From CAYRES01 sp964423425 (lineage in GTDB: Bacteria; Actinomycetota; Thermoleophilia; RBG-16-64-13), in NCBI GenBank assembly GCA_964423425.1, contig CAYRES010000013.1, forward strand, positions 1-64,000: 64,000 nt of DNA. The letters are read 5' to 3'. Below the pieces are notes generated by a model. That model did no database searches and had not been told where the DNA came from. It worked only from the letters and a program-made list of their open reading frames with translations. Numbering within the stretch: the first letter of the stretch is position 1; each line of letters begins with the position of its first letter. Positions 52,156 to 61,114 of the stretch are shown here, one piece after another. A program made the position numbers and the translations under genes.

Positions 52156-53538
52156 TCACTCCTCCGCGGACGGATCGACCATCTGCCCCAGGAACAGCAG
52201 GGCTCCGGTCTCCACGTCGCGTATCATCCACACGAAGGGCCTGTCGGCCGTGAACTCCTTGACCTCCATCGGGGCCGAAGTGGCCCGCATCACCACCGCT
52301 GTGGCCGCCGCCGCTTCGGTGCCCTTCTCGTCCACGGAGATGAATCCGTTGTGGACGATGGAGTCGATGAGAAGGCCCGGCTCAGCGGTCATGCCACCGA
52401 AATCAGCGTCGCCGGAGAAGGCGAGCCTCATGCCCATGGCGTTCAGCGTGTCGCTCAGCGAGAGCTCGCTGCGGGTCTCGAATGTGGGCAGGGACAGGCT
52501 CACTGTCTCGGGAGTGAGTGCGGAGAGCATCTGCTCGAGCCGGTCGGCGTCGAATGTGGAGATGAAGGCGCCCAACTCCGTTGTCTCGGGCAGGAACACC
52601 ACCATGCTCAGTTCGCGGCCCTTGTAGGGGAGCTCCACCGCCTGCCAGCCTTCGCCCTCGGCGTAGCCCAAGAGCTCGGACTGGTGCATGAACGGCACGG
52701 TGACCGTGGAGCCTGTGGAGAGGTGGAAGTCGCCGTCGGCGGTCAGTTGCTTCTCGAACGGGGTATCCCACGGAGCTTTGAGATACACGGCGTTCGTGAG
52801 CACCAACCGCGTCATGTCGTCAACGGAGCCGGCGGAGAGGATGTTCTTGATGCGGTTCTTGGTGACCTCCGCCACCCATTCGTTGACGGCCCGCCGGGCG
52901 GCTTCGTGATCCTTGATGAAGTCGACCAGACGCAGGCCGGCCCCGTACTCAGAAGCAAGTAGGTCCAGGAACTGCGGGAGGAAGGCGTAGCCCCGCTGCG
53001 CCCACAGTTGATTGACCACGTTGAGTGCAACCTGTGCATCTTCCTCTTCTTCGTGCTGTGCCGGGAAATCTCGGCTCCGTGCAGCTATGGCCTGGGCGAG
53101 GCTATTGAAGGCCGGGTGCAGGAGGTCGGGAGGGAGATCGAAGTGAAGCACGTCGACCATCTCCTCGGCCGTGAGACGCCGAGCTCCGGCGTAGGTCATG
53201 GCGAGGGCGAGGGAGATGCTGTGTGGCGATATGACCAGATTCTCATTCGAGGCAGGAGCCTGACGACCGGTGAGCGCACCGAGAAGGTCGAGGGCGAAGG
53301 CCGTGTTACCGGAGACAAGTGCCGCGAGATCCGAGGAAGAGACTGAGGCTTCGGCTCGAGGTGCGGCGGAGGCGAGTAGCGAGGCTTGTTCCACGGTGTC
53401 TTCTTCCTGTTCGTTTCCGCAGCCGGCGGCAAGAAGCGCAAGCGCCAATGCGCAGGATGTCACAAGCGCCGCCGCCACGCACGATCGACCCTCTCCGCGT
53501 GACCGACCACTTCTCGAGCACTGCGTGCCCGTTGCCAT
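52156..53538 (-). CDS. Serpin family lipoprotein
   Basis: Serpins are serine- or cysteine-protease inhibitors. The 460-residue protein has a lipoprotein signal (CALALALLAAGC) and a full serpin fold: NLVISPHSISLALAMTYAGA, LVLTNAVYLKAPWDTPF, ELPYKGRELSMVVFLPE and the closing RPFVWMIRD. The hinge of the reactive-centre loop is EKGTEAAAATAVVM, with short Ala/Thr side chains expected for an inhibitory serpin; the P1 residue lies around ATS after it. A GGGGAG signal precedes the ATG. It is the last gene of the LprG-MFS-PNPOx-serpin minus run. Confidence 0.92.
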   Translation of the reverse strand: MATGTQCSRSGRSRGEGRSCVAAALVTSCALALALLAAGCGNEQEEDTVEQASLLASAAPRAEASVSSSDLAALVSGNTAFALDLLGALTGRQAPASNENLVISPHSISLALAMTYAGARRLTAEEMVDVLHFDLPPDLLHPAFNSLAQAIAARSRDFPAQHEEEEDAQVALNVVNQLWAQRGYAFLPQFLDLLASEYGAGLRLVDFIKDHEAARRAVNEWVAEVTKNRIKNILSAGSVDDMTRLVLTNAVYLKAPWDTPFEKQLTADGDFHLSTGSTVTVPFMHQSELLGYAEGEGWQAVELPYKGRELSMVVFLPETTELGAFISTFDADRLEQMLSALTPETVSLSLPTFETRSELSLSDTLNAMGMRLAFSGDADFGGMTAEPGLLIDSIVHNGFISVDEKGTEAAAATAVVMRATSAPMEVKEFTADRPFVWMIRDVETGALLFLGQMVDPSAEE

Positions 53539-53556
53539 GAGATGAATCCGCTCCCC

Positions 53557-54048
53557 TCAGGATTCGAACGTCCAATGCCAGCGGGTGGTGGTGCGGTCGT
53601 GTTCGCGGCGGCCCGTCATCTCTTCTATCCGTATCTCGATGACGTTGCAGTTCTCGACTCGCTTGAGAGAGAGGTCGTCGGCGCCGGGGCGAAAGGTGCG
53701 GTTGAAGGCGTTCAGCGCCCGGGCGCGCTCGTTGAGATCCTCGAGCGGGCGGGCCGTGCCGTAGCAGAGCACACTGTCGTTGTCGACTTCACAGGCGGCG
53801 CCGCCGTGATCCTGGGTTTGCCCCGTCTGCCGGCCCACCGCGAAGCAGACGCGGGGGTTGGTGCGCAGGTAGTCGATCTTTCGGCCCTCGTAGGCACAGT
53901 GAAAGACGATGGTGCCGTCCTGGTAGGCGTAGTTGAGGGGCACGACGTACGGTTCGTCGTCGCGGCTGAGGGCTAGATAGCCGAGACCTCCCTGGCGCAG
54001 TATGGCCTCCATCTCCTCGCGCGAACTGATGACGGTCTTCTCGGTCAT
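53557..54048 (-). CDS. Pyridoxamine 5'-phosphate oxidase-like flavin-binding protein
   Basis: A 163-residue split-barrel protein of the PNPOx-like superfamily, the type found in Actinomycetota as F420- or FMN-binding proteins. Typical segments are GYLALSRDDEPYVVPLNYAYQDGTI and FHCAYEGRKIDYLRTNPRVCFAV. It lies 65 bp after the MFS gene and 18 bp before the serpin gene. The frame begins MTEKTVISS. The ligand and activity cannot be told from sequence alone. Confidence 0.88.
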   Translation of the reverse strand: MTEKTVISSREEMEAILRQGGLGYLALSRDDEPYVVPLNYAYQDGTIVFHCAYEGRKIDYLRTNPRVCFAVGRQTGQTQDHGGAACEVDNDSVLCYGTARPLEDLNERARALNAFNRTFRPGADDLSLKRVENCNVIEIRIEEMTGRREHDRTTTRWHWTFES

Positions 54049-54113
54049 GTGTCCCCCTTGCGTAGGGTCTTACCAACCTACCAATAAGCGCCTGCTTGGT
54101 GTGAGCTCTTCGA

Positions 54114-55778
54114 TCACGCACCCGGCCCTGCTATCTCGCCACGCCCCGGCGTGAGCAGCCGGCTCCGCCTGCGATAGAAGAATACGGCGGGAATGGCAGC
54201 TAGGCCCATGAGGACTGCAGCGATCACGAAGAAGTCGCTGTACATGGTGTGCAACGAGGTCTCGAGTGTCTCGGTGTAGGCGTCGACCAGAGCATTGTAC
54301 TCGGCGTCGCTCATGTCCGGAGTCTTCAGGGGGAACAGCAGGTCGGCGGTCATGGCATTGAAGCGGCGCACCCCCCAGGAGCTCAGCGAGGCGAGGCCGA
54401 TGGTCATACCCATGGTGCGGGCCACGTTGACCAGGGAGAGTCCGGTGGCCATCCACCTCCTCCCCACGGCTTGGATGACGGTGGCGGCGATGGGGGCGAT
54501 GACCAGACCGAAGCCGAACCCGGTGATCATGAGGTCGCGGGTCATCACGGTATTCGTGGGATTGATAGGCCAGAAGCTCACCAGCACGAAACCGGCGCAT
54601 GCCACCACGAACCCGAGCAGTGCGGCGATCCGGTAACCGATACGATCGGCCATCCAGCCGCCTATGACGGCTCCCACTGGAATCATGAGGGTGAAGCGGA
54701 TGAGCAGCAGCCCTCCCTGGAGTTCCGTCATGCCGAAGAGTGAGTAGGCATAGAGGGGTATCTCTACCATGCCGATGATGAGTGCTCCTCCCACCAGAAG
54801 GTTGGCGATCATGGCGGCCGAGAAGGCAGGACGGGTGAAGAACTCGGGGCGGACGAGAGGGAAGCGGCGCCGCCGGAGTTGGAAGACCAGCGCCACGACA
54901 CCGACGGCACTGAGAAGCAGCCAGGGCCAGTGGACCGGCCGCTCGGCGTCTCCATTGAGTCCGATGGTAAGACCAGCCAAGGCCACAGCCATGAAGAGCG
55001 CTCCGACATAGTCCACGCGCTCCCACTCGAGCCAGGATGTGGCTCGGGCGAGCGAAGGGGACGTGCCCAGGCGGATCCTGAGACGGGAGACGAACGAGCC
55101 TGCACGGCGGCCACGCGAAGAATGGGCACGGTAGTTGGCCGTCGCCGCCCCCTCTTCCTCCACGTATTCGGCGCGGGCGGGAAGCAGGTGCGTGGTGAAG
55201 GCGGCGAGCAGGAGGCAGATGGGCACATTGAAGAGGAAGATCAGGCGCCAGTTCCAGAGCATGGCCAGCCCCACGCCGTAGATGGGGCCTAGCACCACCC
55301 CGGCTTGAGCGGCTCCCTCGACGATGCCGACTACCCGGCCCCGCTTGGCTGAAGGAAACATGTCGGCGCCCGCTGCCATGGCCACCGGGACGAGGGCTCC
55401 GGCCCCGGCCGCCATGATGACCCGGGCGGCGATGAAGAGGTCGAGCCGGGAGGTGACCACGCAGAGCGTGCTGCCCAGTGAGATGAGCAGGAGCGACAGC
55501 ACGTACATGAAGCGACGGCCTCGCACGTCGCCCACGCGTCCGAAGAAGGGCGTGGCCACGGTGTAGCCGAGCAGATAGCCGGTGACTATCCAGCCCGCAT
55601 CGTTGATGCGCGTATAGGGTATGTCGAGCGACTCCATGATGGAGGGCATGACCGTGAGCACGAAGGTCTGATCGAGTGCGGCTTCGAACACCGCGACGCA
55701 CAGCGCGATGAGGGCGAGGGTCTGGCGGCGGCGGGAATAGGTGGGAACGGCCTCCAGCGAAGCGGCCGGACTGTTCAC
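54114..55778 (-). CDS. DHA2-type MFS transporter (P55-like)
   Basis: A 554-residue MFS transporter of the DHA2/EmrB-QacA type, with about 14 transmembrane helices. Motif A appears as PFFGRVGDVRGRRFMY and motif C as GPIYGVGLAMLWNWR. The gene starts 2 bp after an LprG-like lipoprotein gene. In mycobacteria the same pair (LprG and Rv1410c/P55) moves triacylglycerides or lipoglycans across the envelope. By analogy it may export a lipid here, though drug efflux is the textbook alternative. Confidence 0.88.
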   Translation of the reverse strand: MNSPAASLEAVPTYSRRRQTLALIALCVAVFEAALDQTFVLTVMPSIMESLDIPYTRINDAGWIVTGYLLGYTVATPFFGRVGDVRGRRFMYVLSLLLISLGSTLCVVTSRLDLFIAARVIMAAGAGALVPVAMAAGADMFPSAKRGRVVGIVEGAAQAGVVLGPIYGVGLAMLWNWRLIFLFNVPICLLLAAFTTHLLPARAEYVEEEGAATANYRAHSSRGRRAGSFVSRLRIRLGTSPSLARATSWLEWERVDYVGALFMAVALAGLTIGLNGDAERPVHWPWLLLSAVGVVALVFQLRRRRFPLVRPEFFTRPAFSAAMIANLLVGGALIIGMVEIPLYAYSLFGMTELQGGLLLIRFTLMIPVGAVIGGWMADRIGYRIAALLGFVVACAGFVLVSFWPINPTNTVMTRDLMITGFGFGLVIAPIAATVIQAVGRRWMATGLSLVNVARTMGMTIGLASLSSWGVRRFNAMTADLLFPLKTPDMSDAEYNALVDAYTETLETSLHTMYSDFFVIAAVLMGLAAIPAVFFYRRRSRLLTPGRGEIAGPGA

Positions 55779-55780
55779 GG

Positions 55781-56524
55781 CTACTCCGGAGCGGAGATGT
55801 CGAAGGCCGTGTCGAGCTCGGAGAGGAGAATGGTGCGGCTAATGCCCGGAGGCTCCTCTACCTGCGCCGGCCCCTCGACGGTGACCTTGCGCAGCAGCTT
55901 GTCGTCCACTCCGATCCACAGCTCGCAGGGGAAGGTGCCCGTGGAGGTGACCGATCCGGCGATGGCGGCGAGTTCGTCGGCCGTGACTGTGCCCTTGATG
56001 CGGTAGGTGGCGGTGCCGGCAATGGTCTCGCGGCTGACGTACGTGGCGCCGGAGATCTGATCTATGATCTGGATGGTGCCGGTGTTCAGATTGAGCGGCC
56101 CCACGGGGCTGTTCTCAGCGGCGATGGACTGCCACTTCTTCGACAGAGGGTCCTGTAGGTAGTGGGTATCGTCGATCGCGACGAACTCCAGCTCGAGCAG
56201 AATGCCGCTCTGCGACACCTTGACGATGGCCCTCATGGCGCCCTCGGCGCTCACCTCTCCCGCGATACTCCTGATGCTGAGTCCTTGGGGCGGTTCCGTC
56301 TGTTCGGGCTGCTCCACGATGTACTCGAAACGGAAGCCCTCGATGGCCTTCATATTCGCGGAGGTCTCACGGAGCAGGGCTTGGGCGTCGATGTCTTCGC
56401 CGTTTCCGCCGCAGCCGGCCGCCAGCCCGGGCAGACAAAGGAGGAACGCCAAGAGACTCAGGAGGAAGAGTCTCGAGTGCGCGCTCGTACGTCGTATGGT
56501 TCGCCCACCGGCCATGCCTGACAT
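55781..56524 (-). CDS. LppX/LprA/LprG family lipoprotein
   Basis: A 247-residue exported lipoprotein with signal RLFLLSLLAFLLCLPGLAAG and Cys at GCGGNG. The mature part has the half-barrel fold of the LppX_LprAFG family: MKAIEGFRFEYIVEQPEQ, RAIVKVSQSGILLELEFVAIDDTHY, TYRIKGTVTADELAAIAGS, and ends LDTAFDISAPE. These proteins carry a hydrophobic ligand in a cavity. The gene immediately precedes a DHA2 MFS gene, as in lprG-P55. The start is ATG 56524 or, 9 bp later, 56515. Confidence 0.85.
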   Translation of the reverse strand: MSGMAGGRTIRRTSAHSRLFLLSLLAFLLCLPGLAAGCGGNGEDIDAQALLRETSANMKAIEGFRFEYIVEQPEQTEPPQGLSIRSIAGEVSAEGAMRAIVKVSQSGILLELEFVAIDDTHYLQDPLSKKWQSIAAENSPVGPLNLNTGTIQIIDQISGATYVSRETIAGTATYRIKGTVTADELAAIAGSVTSTGTFPCELWIGVDDKLLRKVTVEGPAQVEEPPGISRTILLSELDTAFDISAPE

Positions 56525-56601
56525 TATGGGGTCTCGCCTGCCCACAGACAAGTCGGGGCGAGGGATATGCCGGCGGGAAGGGGTGGGCCCAGGGGTGAGC
56601 G

Positions 56602-56946
56602 CTATTGGCTCGTGGTTCGATCCAGTACCTCGAGCGCCCGGGCCAGGTCGCCTCGGAAGCGATCGCGATTCCACCACAGCTTCTGTCCCTCCACGTAGAA
56701 CGCGACCCTGGTGACCCCGCCCGGCTCCTCGAGCCAATGTGAATCCACCTGGAGGAACACACGGGTGTCCGCCTCCGGCACCGGAGGACGGGCGGTCGTC
56801 AACTCATCATGGTCGAAGTGGGCCGAGGCGGGAGACTCGTTGTGCGACGTCCGAATCTCCTCCGGAAGCGTGGGGAGCCGCCGCGCCGCCACGAGACGTC
56901 CCTCGGTATCGTAGAAGACCGCTATCAACCTGAGCCCTTCGAGCAT
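56602..56946 (-). CDS. Hypothetical protein
   Basis: A 114-residue protein starting MLEGLRLIAVFYDTEGRL. It is soluble and charged, with a segment rich in His and Asp (SAHFDHDELTTARPP) and a C-terminal RFRGDLARALEVLDRT. I do not recognise a family. The frame extends to 57006, but only from 56946 does it look conserved. There is no clear ribosome site; 77 bp separate it from the LprG gene. It could be an independent small gene. Confidence 0.5.
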   Translation of the reverse strand: MLEGLRLIAVFYDTEGRLVAARRLPTLPEEIRTSHNESPASAHFDHDELTTARPPVPEADTRVFLQVDSHWLEEPGGVTRVAFYVEGQKLWWNRDRFRGDLARALEVLDRTTSQ

Positions 56947-57187
56947 CGATGGTGCCCGACCGTCATGCACAGTCCGCCCCCTTGTGGGTTGTCCGGACGC
57001 CCCCACGCCGTTCCCACGCGAATGCTACAAGCGGCCGCGAGTGGAATCAAGTCGCCGGGAAGGTGTCGGCCGTGGTTTCTGTGGGTATCAGTTTCTTCCA
57101 CGAGCCGGCCCCACCGAAGCCGACGGCAAGGAGTGTAGGGCCGCGAGCAGGAAGCGGACGGGCCGGCATTCACACCCTGGAGGCTGG

Positions 57188-57868
57188 ATGTCTGAATCTG
57201 AACTCGTGCACCAACTGAGAGAGGCGCTCTGGGACTGTCTTCGCGAGCACGATCGTGAGCGGGCCATAGGCGCCGTTCTGAAGGCCGTCGAGAGTGGTCT
57301 GCCCATTGAAGAGCTCTACACAATGGTACTCATGCCTTTCTTGGTTTCGGTGGGGCGCAGTTGGCAGGAGGGTGTTGCCGCTGTGTGGGAAGAGCACCTC
57401 ATCGTGGGGGCGGTCCGGGCGGCCGTCGAAGCATTGTATCCGCAAGTCATGGCGCAGAAGGAGCGGGTCTCACCCGTGCCGGTGACCGTCGCTTTCTTCT
57501 GTCCTCCGCAGGAGGCTCACGACATCGGGCTGCGGATGCTTGCGGACAGGTTCGATCTGCGTGGTTTCCGTACCGTGTATGTGGGGGCGATGACACCGGT
57601 GACCGAGATGATTGCGTGTGTGCGTGCTGTGGAGGCACAGGTGGCATGTCTCTCCGCCTCCACTCACTACCAACGGGCGGCTCTGCTCACGGTAGTCGAG
57701 ACTCTCGAGGAGGAACTCCCCGGTGTTCGACTGGTGGTGGGCGGCCCGGCCTTTCTCCGTCCCGACCCCGGTTGGGAGAAGTACGCACCGGATTCAGTGG
57801 AGCATCTTCTCGAGGAATTGACCGGAGCACTGGGGGCACAACCGGGTGGGGAGGTCCGGGATGCTTGA
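57188..57868 (+). CDS. Stand-alone cobalamin-binding (B12-binding) protein
   Basis: A 226-residue B12-binding module. The N-terminal cap has W59, V66, E69 and H70, which exactly match the spacing of W131, V138, E141 and H142 in the adenosylcobalamin photoreceptor CarH (the Wx9EH motif). The C-terminal Rossmann domain has H111 in QEAHDIG, corresponding to the DxHxxG base-off ligand with Glu for Asp. It ends VVGGPAF. No DNA-binding domain is present. GGAGG lies 4 nt before the ATG. The stop overlaps the ABC permease gene by 8 bp, so a regulatory link to that exporter is likely. Confidence 0.82.
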   Translation: MSESELVHQLREALWDCLREHDRERAIGAVLKAVESGLPIEELYTMVLMPFLVSVGRSWQEGVAAVWEEHLIVGAVRAAVEALYPQVMAQKERVSPVPVTVAFFCPPQEAHDIGLRMLADRFDLRGFRTVYVGAMTPVTEMIACVRAVEAQVACLSASTHYQRAALLTVVETLEEELPGVRLVVGGPAFLRPDPGWEKYAPDSVEHLLEELTGALGAQPGGEVRDA

Positions 57869-59009
57869 GTTCCGGATCGCCCGGCGTTTCTTGCTTCGCA
57901 GTAAGGCGCAGTCCCTGCTCATCATCCTGGGCATCGCGGTCGGTATCTCGATTCAGGTGTTCGTCGGCTCTCTCATCACGAGCCTGCAGGATTCTTTGAT
58001 CGACAGCACGGTGGGCTCGAGCTCCCACGTCACTCTGGAACCGGCGAGGGGGGAAGCGGCATTCACATTCGCTTCGGGCGACCGGTCTCGGGTGGAATCC
58101 TTGACGCAGGTGACGCAGGTGGCTCCGGTGCAGGTACTGTCCGCGCTCGTCCCGATTGGGGATGACAGTGCGACCCTCGTGGTCAGGGGAGGCTTGCCCG
58201 CCGATCTCGAGGGGATATACAAGCTGTCGGAAAGGATGGTCAAAGGCAGAGCCACCTTGGCGGATGACGAGCTCGTCCTGGGCAAGACCTTTGCCGAGGA
58301 GTTCGACGTAGGCGTGGGCGACACCATCACTCTCGTGTCCGCGGACGGCACGACCTCCAGCGCGACCGTCGAGGGCGTGTTCGACCTCGGTTCACAAGCG
58401 GCCAATGGGCAGTTGGCCTTTGTGGGGCTGCAGACGGCGTCTGGTATTCTGGGCCGCTCTCCCGAGTTGGTGAGTGCCGTTGAGATTCAGATCGAAGACG
58501 TGTTCGCCTCCCCGTTGGTGGCCGCGGAGGTGGCGGCTGCCTTTCCGGGCGGCACGGTGACGGAGTGGCAGACACAGAACAGTGAGCTGCTCACGGCTTT
58601 GGAGAGTCAGACCGCGTCATCGGTTCTCATCCAGGTGTTCGTCATCATTGCGGTCATGTTGGGTATCGCCTCCACCCTGGCCATCTCCGCCGTGCAGAAG
58701 ACCAGACAGGTCGGCATCCTCAAGGCCCTCGGCATGTCCGACGCCCGCACCGGTTTCGTATTCCTCTACCAAGCCGGTGTGCTCGGTGTGCTGGGGACGG
58801 CCGCGGGCATAGGTCTGAGTCTCGGCCTCATCGCTGCGTTCAGCTTCTTCGCCACCCAGGGCGACACCGGTTTGTTCCCAATCGAACCCCGGCTGGGTTT
58901 TGTGCTTCTCTCGGCAGGCATCGGTATCGGGATCGCCCTGGCATCAGCGGTCATTCCCTATCGAAAGACCTCGCGTCTCGATCCCATACAGGTGATTCAG
59001 GGTGGCTAG
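57861..59009 (+). CDS. ABC exporter permease (MacB/FtsX type)
   Basis: A 382-residue permease with one N-terminal transmembrane helix (SLLIILGIAVGISIQVFVGS), a periplasmic MacB_PCD-like domain, and three C-terminal helices of the FtsX domain (LAISAVQKTRQVGILKALGM is its signature). The start at 57861 has GGGGAGG and overlaps the B12 gene by 8 bp; its own end overlaps the ATPase by 8 bp. Such transporters handle lipoproteins or peptides at the membrane. Substrate unknown. Confidence 0.92.
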   Translation: MLEFRIARRFLLRSKAQSLLIILGIAVGISIQVFVGSLITSLQDSLIDSTVGSSSHVTLEPARGEAAFTFASGDRSRVESLTQVTQVAPVQVLSALVPIGDDSATLVVRGGLPADLEGIYKLSERMVKGRATLADDELVLGKTFAEEFDVGVGDTITLVSADGTTSSATVEGVFDLGSQAANGQLAFVGLQTASGILGRSPELVSAVEIQIEDVFASPLVAAEVAAAFPGGTVTEWQTQNSELLTALESQTASSVLIQVFVIIAVMLGIASTLAISAVQKTRQVGILKALGMSDARTGFVFLYQAGVLGVLGTAAGIGLSLGLIAAFSFFATQGDTGLFPIEPRLGFVLLSAGIGIGIALASAVIPYRKTSRLDPIQVIQGG

Positions 59010-59712
59010 GACGATTGAAGTGACCGGTGTCACCAAGGAGTACGGTGCGGCAGTCAAGACCAAGGCTCTCCGCGGCGTCGATTTCGTGGTGGAGGGCAAG
59101 GAGTTCCTCTCCATCATCGGGCAGTCCGGCAGCGGCAAGTCGACCCTGCTCAACATGCTCGGACTTCTGGACCGGCCCACACAGGGGAGCGTCCGTCTTC
59201 TCGGCACCGACGTGAACGGCCTCAGCAAGAGGGAACGGGCGGCGTTTCGCAACGACCATGTGGGTTTCGTGTTTCAGTTCCATCATCTTCTGCCCGAGTT
59301 CTCGGTACGGGAGAATCTCCTCGTTCCCGCATGGATCGGCTCCCGGCCGGGCGGGAAGAGCCTGCAGAGGAAGGCGGAGGAGACGCTGGACTTTCTAGGT
59401 CTCGCGGCCTTGGTCGATAAGAACGCGGGTGAACTCTCCGGGGGGCAGAAGCAGCGGGTGGCCATCGGCCGGGCCTTGATGAACTCGCCGGACATCCTCT
59501 TGGCCGACGAGCCCACCGGTAACCTGGATACCGAGAACTCGGCCATGGTGTACGCACTGTTCCGGCGCATCCACAAGGAGATGGGCACGACGTTCGTCAT
59601 CGTGACCCACGACCGGGCCATCGCGGAACAGACCGATCGCATCATCGAAGTGCGGGACGGAGTGGTGCATCAGGACGTGGCCAACGACTATCTGGACGCA
59701 CCCCGCTCATAG
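59002..59712 (+). CDS. ABC exporter ATP-binding protein (LolD/MacB type)
   Basis: A 236-residue ATPase. Walker A is GQSGSGKST, signature LSGGQKQRVAIGRAL, Walker B ILLADEPTGNLD, and the H-loop VTHDRAIAEQ. The LolD/MacB family is recognised by LGLLDRPTQGSVRL and FQFHHLLPEFSVRENL. The start is GTG at 59002, overlapping the permease. It completes a three-gene unit with the B12-binding protein and permease. Confidence 0.95.
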   Translation: MARTIEVTGVTKEYGAAVKTKALRGVDFVVEGKEFLSIIGQSGSGKSTLLNMLGLLDRPTQGSVRLLGTDVNGLSKRERAAFRNDHVGFVFQFHHLLPEFSVRENLLVPAWIGSRPGGKSLQRKAEETLDFLGLAALVDKNAGELSGGQKQRVAIGRALMNSPDILLADEPTGNLDTENSAMVYALFRRIHKEMGTTFVIVTHDRAIAEQTDRIIEVRDGVVHQDVANDYLDAPRS

Positions 59713-59745
59713 GAGGCCCCCGCCGAGATGCTTCCGCGGGGCCGG

Positions 59746-60354
59746 CTATCCTCCCGTGATGGCCACCGTGTAGAAGATGTCGTTGCCTTCTCCCGCTCCG
59801 GTCACCACCAGCTCCCGGGCTGAGCCTGACCCCAGTATGCTGAAGCCCCTGCCTCCGCCGGTGTCGAACTGCATCTTGTGGTCGATATTGAAGCCGGCTC
59901 TGGGTACCTCTGCGAGGAACCATTCGTAGAGGTCGTCGACCGACCGCCCGCTGGTGAAGCTCACAGAGGTGGTCTGTTCGCCGTCCTGGTCGAAAGACAT
60001 GGTGGTCACAATCTCGGCGTCCGCCGGGATCAGGCTTCCGGGGAAGCCCGCCGGCAGATCAGCCTTGGCGCCGGAGCTCATCTCCACCGTGCCGCCGCCC
60101 TCCATGGTGGTCGTTGCCCCCGATTCCTCGCCGCCGGTAGGGCCTCCCCGCCCGGTGCCACTCGTCGTCGCGGTGGGGATCGGTCCGCTGCCGGTCTGCT
60201 CGTCGTCGTCGCCCCCGAACACCTTCTTCACCGCGGAATCGACTTTCTCACCCACCGCGTCAAAGCCGCAGCCGGTGAGGGCCGCAGCCGCACCAACGAG
60301 CAACATGACGGCGAGCAGCAACACTGTGACCCGGCCCGGTGTACGTCCGTTCAC
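59746..60354 (-). CDS. Lipoprotein of unknown function
   Basis: A 202-residue protein with a lipoprotein signal (LLAVMLLVGAAAALTGCG), a disordered Gly/Thr/Ser-rich linker and a C-terminal domain of about 90 residues (LPAGFPGSLIPADAEIVTT and SVDDLYEWFLAEVPRAGF). The C-terminal part has a repeated pattern of anti-folding strands with a helix but no family I can name. It is convergent to the ABC ATPase gene, 33 bp apart. Its neighbour upstream on the same strand is the alternative-oxidase homologue. Confidence 0.78.
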   Translation of the reverse strand: MNGRTPGRVTVLLLAVMLLVGAAAALTGCGFDAVGEKVDSAVKKVFGGDDDEQTGSGPIPTATTSGTGRGGPTGGEESGATTTMEGGGTVEMSSGAKADLPAGFPGSLIPADAEIVTTMSFDQDGEQTTSVSFTSGRSVDDLYEWFLAEVPRAGFNIDHKMQFDTGGGRGFSILGSGSARELVVTGAGEGNDIFYTVAITGG

Positions 60355-60390
60355 GATGAATCCCCCTCCTGCCTCGTCCGGGTGCGCGGC

Positions 60391-61107
60391 CTACGACTCC
60401 TGGTCGGCGCTCTTGTCTGCGGGCAGTATACCCTCGGGCATACCTTCGTAGGGGACGACCATCTCTGGGAGGCCGGCGCAGACGAAGCTGTGATTCATGT
60501 GGTCACGTTCGTCCAGACAGATGCGCCGGAAGACATCAGCCCATGTGCGGGCTTCAGTGTACCCAGTCACGACCGCATTCTCCGCCGGCTGGGTCTCCCA
60601 CTCGGGATGGTCGGCCACGAACCGCGCGTACTCGTGCTCGGCGTGATCCTCGAACTCGGCGTTGAAGAGGAACGCACGCCGCAGACTGGCCGTGGCGAGC
60701 AGGCGGGCAATCACCCTGTAGGTGCCGGTCATGAGGCGGGGAAGAGGCGGCTTGAGGTACCAGGGGTCGGTCAGCCCCTCTTCCTCCATCTTCTCTTGGA
60801 TGACGAGCAGATGATAGTACTCGTTGTCTTGTGCCGCCCGGCCCCACTCGACGACCCGGCGGCTGCGCATCACCGCCTCCCGGTCGCGATAGCGGCGTGT
60901 CAGCCGGCCGTATTCGCGCTTCTCCCACTCCCGATAGGGGATGGAGGCCAAGGTCTCGAGCAGTTTCGCCTTGGGGAGCGTGGTCTTCCGTCCGGTAACC
61001 AGGTTCATGGAGGCGAAGAAGATGCGGGCGGCCGCTGAGTAGCCCAGGCGAGGGCGGGCCAAAGAGGTTTCGTGCTCTCGTCGCAGGTCGATCATCTTGT
61101 GCTGCAT
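60391..61107 (-). CDS. Alternative oxidase (AOX) family diiron protein
   Basis: A 238-residue member of the alternative oxidase family. The AOX ligand motifs are all recognisable: LLETLASIPY (E51), DNEYYHLLV (E96, H99), FEDHAEHEYARF (E153/E157) and CLDERDHMNH (E200, H203). Spacing within and between motifs is close to trypanosomal AOX (E123, E162/H165, E213, E266/H269). These enzymes reduce oxygen to water using quinol. The product is smaller than typical AOX and may be a soluble or peripheral form. It is adjacent to a broken NapH-like electron-transfer gene and a lipoprotein. Confidence 0.75.
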   Translation of the reverse strand: MQHKMIDLRREHETSLARPRLGYSAAARIFFASMNLVTGRKTTLPKAKLLETLASIPYREWEKREYGRLTRRYRDREAVMRSRRVVEWGRAAQDNEYYHLLVIQEKMEEEGLTDPWYLKPPLPRLMTGTYRVIARLLATASLRRAFLFNAEFEDHAEHEYARFVADHPEWETQPAENAVVTGYTEARTWADVFRRICLDERDHMNHSFVCAGLPEMVVPYEGMPEGILPADKSADQES

Positions 61108-61114
61108 GGTGCGC

